A DNA stretch of 7,252 bases from Betaproteobacteria bacterium UBA6904 (lineage in GTDB: Bacteria > Pseudomonadota > Gammaproteobacteria > Burkholderiales > SG8-39): positions 4,425 through 11,676 of the forward strand of contig DKBI01000149.1 of assembly GCA_002451175.1 (NCBI GenBank), read 5' to 3'. The notes beneath the pieces were generated by a model. The model did no database searches. It was not told where the DNA came from and saw only the letters and a list, made by a program, of their open reading frames with translations. The translations under genes and the position numbers were made by a program. This document shows positions 7,033 through 7,252 of this stretch, one piece after another. How positions within the stretch are numbered: position 1 is the stretch's first letter; the number at the start of each line of letters is the position of its first letter.

Positions 7033-7069
7033 GGCCGTCGGCTGCATGCAGGGCGCATGCAGCACGGCC
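7033..7069 (-). terminator. Strong hairpin directly after the upstream gene's stop codon
   Basis: Read on the minus strand, GGCCGT-GCTGCATGC pairs with GCATGCAGC-(CG)-ACGGCC. This gives 15 bp around a 5-nt loop with one 2-nt bulge (7039-7040). The stem begins on the base after the TGA at 7070-7072. It is followed by TTGAATTA, a poor T-tract, so intrinsic termination may be partial or the hairpin may act as an mRNA 3'-end stabiliser. The same stretch contains two direct GCATGCAG copies, described under findings. Confidence 0.5.
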
Positions 7070-7252
7070 TCATTTGGCGAGCCGCGCGTTGGCGAGCTCG
7101 AGCCGGTCCACGAGGTTGCGCACCAGGGCGCGGGTGAGCTGCAGCTGCGCGCCCAGACTCATCAGCGCCAGCGTTTCGGGTTCGAATTCGGCAAGCAAGA
7201 TCCCGGTCATCGCCTCCACCGTCGCATGCCGCGGCATCACGCCGCCGCGGAT
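7070..7252 (-). CDS. Unidentified protein, C-terminal 60 residues (5' end outside window)
   Basis: The minus-strand frame is open from the window edge to TGA at 7070-7072 and encodes 60 residues. I do not recognise the family. The visible end is almost entirely helical in character. From about residue 29 on, a Leu-, Arg- and Ala-rich stretch ('ALVRNLVDRLELANARLAK' at the very end) looks like an amphipathic helix or short coiled coil. No metal, nucleotide or DNA-binding motif is visible. Codon use looks like the neighbouring genes, and the strong hairpin directly after the stop supports it being a real gene end. It lies 89 nt upstream of ltnD on the same strand, so it may be part of the operon or a regulator of it; nothing in the fragment decides this. 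A chance open frame in GC-rich DNA is the main alternative. Confidence 0.55.
   Translation of the reverse strand: MRGGVMPRHATVEAMTGILLAEFEPETLALMSLGAQLQLTRALVRNLVDRLELANARLAK

Noticed and set aside
6454..7137. 227-codon plus-strand open frame over ltnD and its leader
   Set aside because: It is antisense to ltnD, Ala/Pro/Ser-rich, and runs through both leader hairpins into the opposite strand of the unidentified gene. No family is visible.

Overview
The window is high-GC, compactly coded bacterial DNA. The gene content (crotonase and ICL/PEP-mutase metabolism, a tetronate-sugar-acid operon, a PAS-GGDEF-EAL protein) and the style suggest a betaproteobacterium, probably Burkholderiales or a relative. 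This is inference from composition and gene types; no rRNA or other taxonomic marker is present.

Left arm (plus strand, 1-1278): the C-terminal 142 residues of an isocitrate lyase/PEP mutase superfamily enzyme, then a complete enoyl-CoA hydratase/isomerase family gene. The two are probably co-transcribed. They meet a long minus-strand block tail to tail, across a 30-bp spacer that holds a small GC-only hairpin.

Right block (minus strand, 6980 down to 1309), in transcription order: ltnD-like L-threonate dehydrogenase, otnK 3-oxo-tetronate kinase (DUF1537 family), otnC 3-oxo-tetronate 4-phosphate decarboxylase (class II aldolase fold), otnI 2-oxo-tetronate isomerase (hydroxypyruvate isomerase-like), then a 683-residue PAS-PAS-GGDEF-EAL protein. 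The gaps are 3 nt, a 4-nt overlap, 23 nt and 10 nt, so this looks like one operon. The first four genes form a complete known route: L-threonate is oxidised to 2-oxo-tetronate, isomerised to 3-oxo-tetronate, phosphorylated at C4, and decarboxylated to dihydroxyacetone phosphate and CO2. The fifth gene makes and/or breaks c-di-GMP and is the unexpected member. Its GGDEF, I-site and EAL catalytic residues are all intact.

Right edge (6981-7252): an 89-bp non-coding leader upstream of ltnD holds two strong inverted repeats. One abuts the stop codon of an unidentified minus-strand gene whose 5' end lies outside the window. The other sits just before the ltnD ribosome binding site. I see no convincing sigma70 promoter here, so the operon may be read from further upstream.

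I see no RNA genes, insertion sequences, CRISPR arrays or attachment sites. The pathway is already described. The parts most worth a second look are the c-di-GMP gene at the operon tail and the structured leader.
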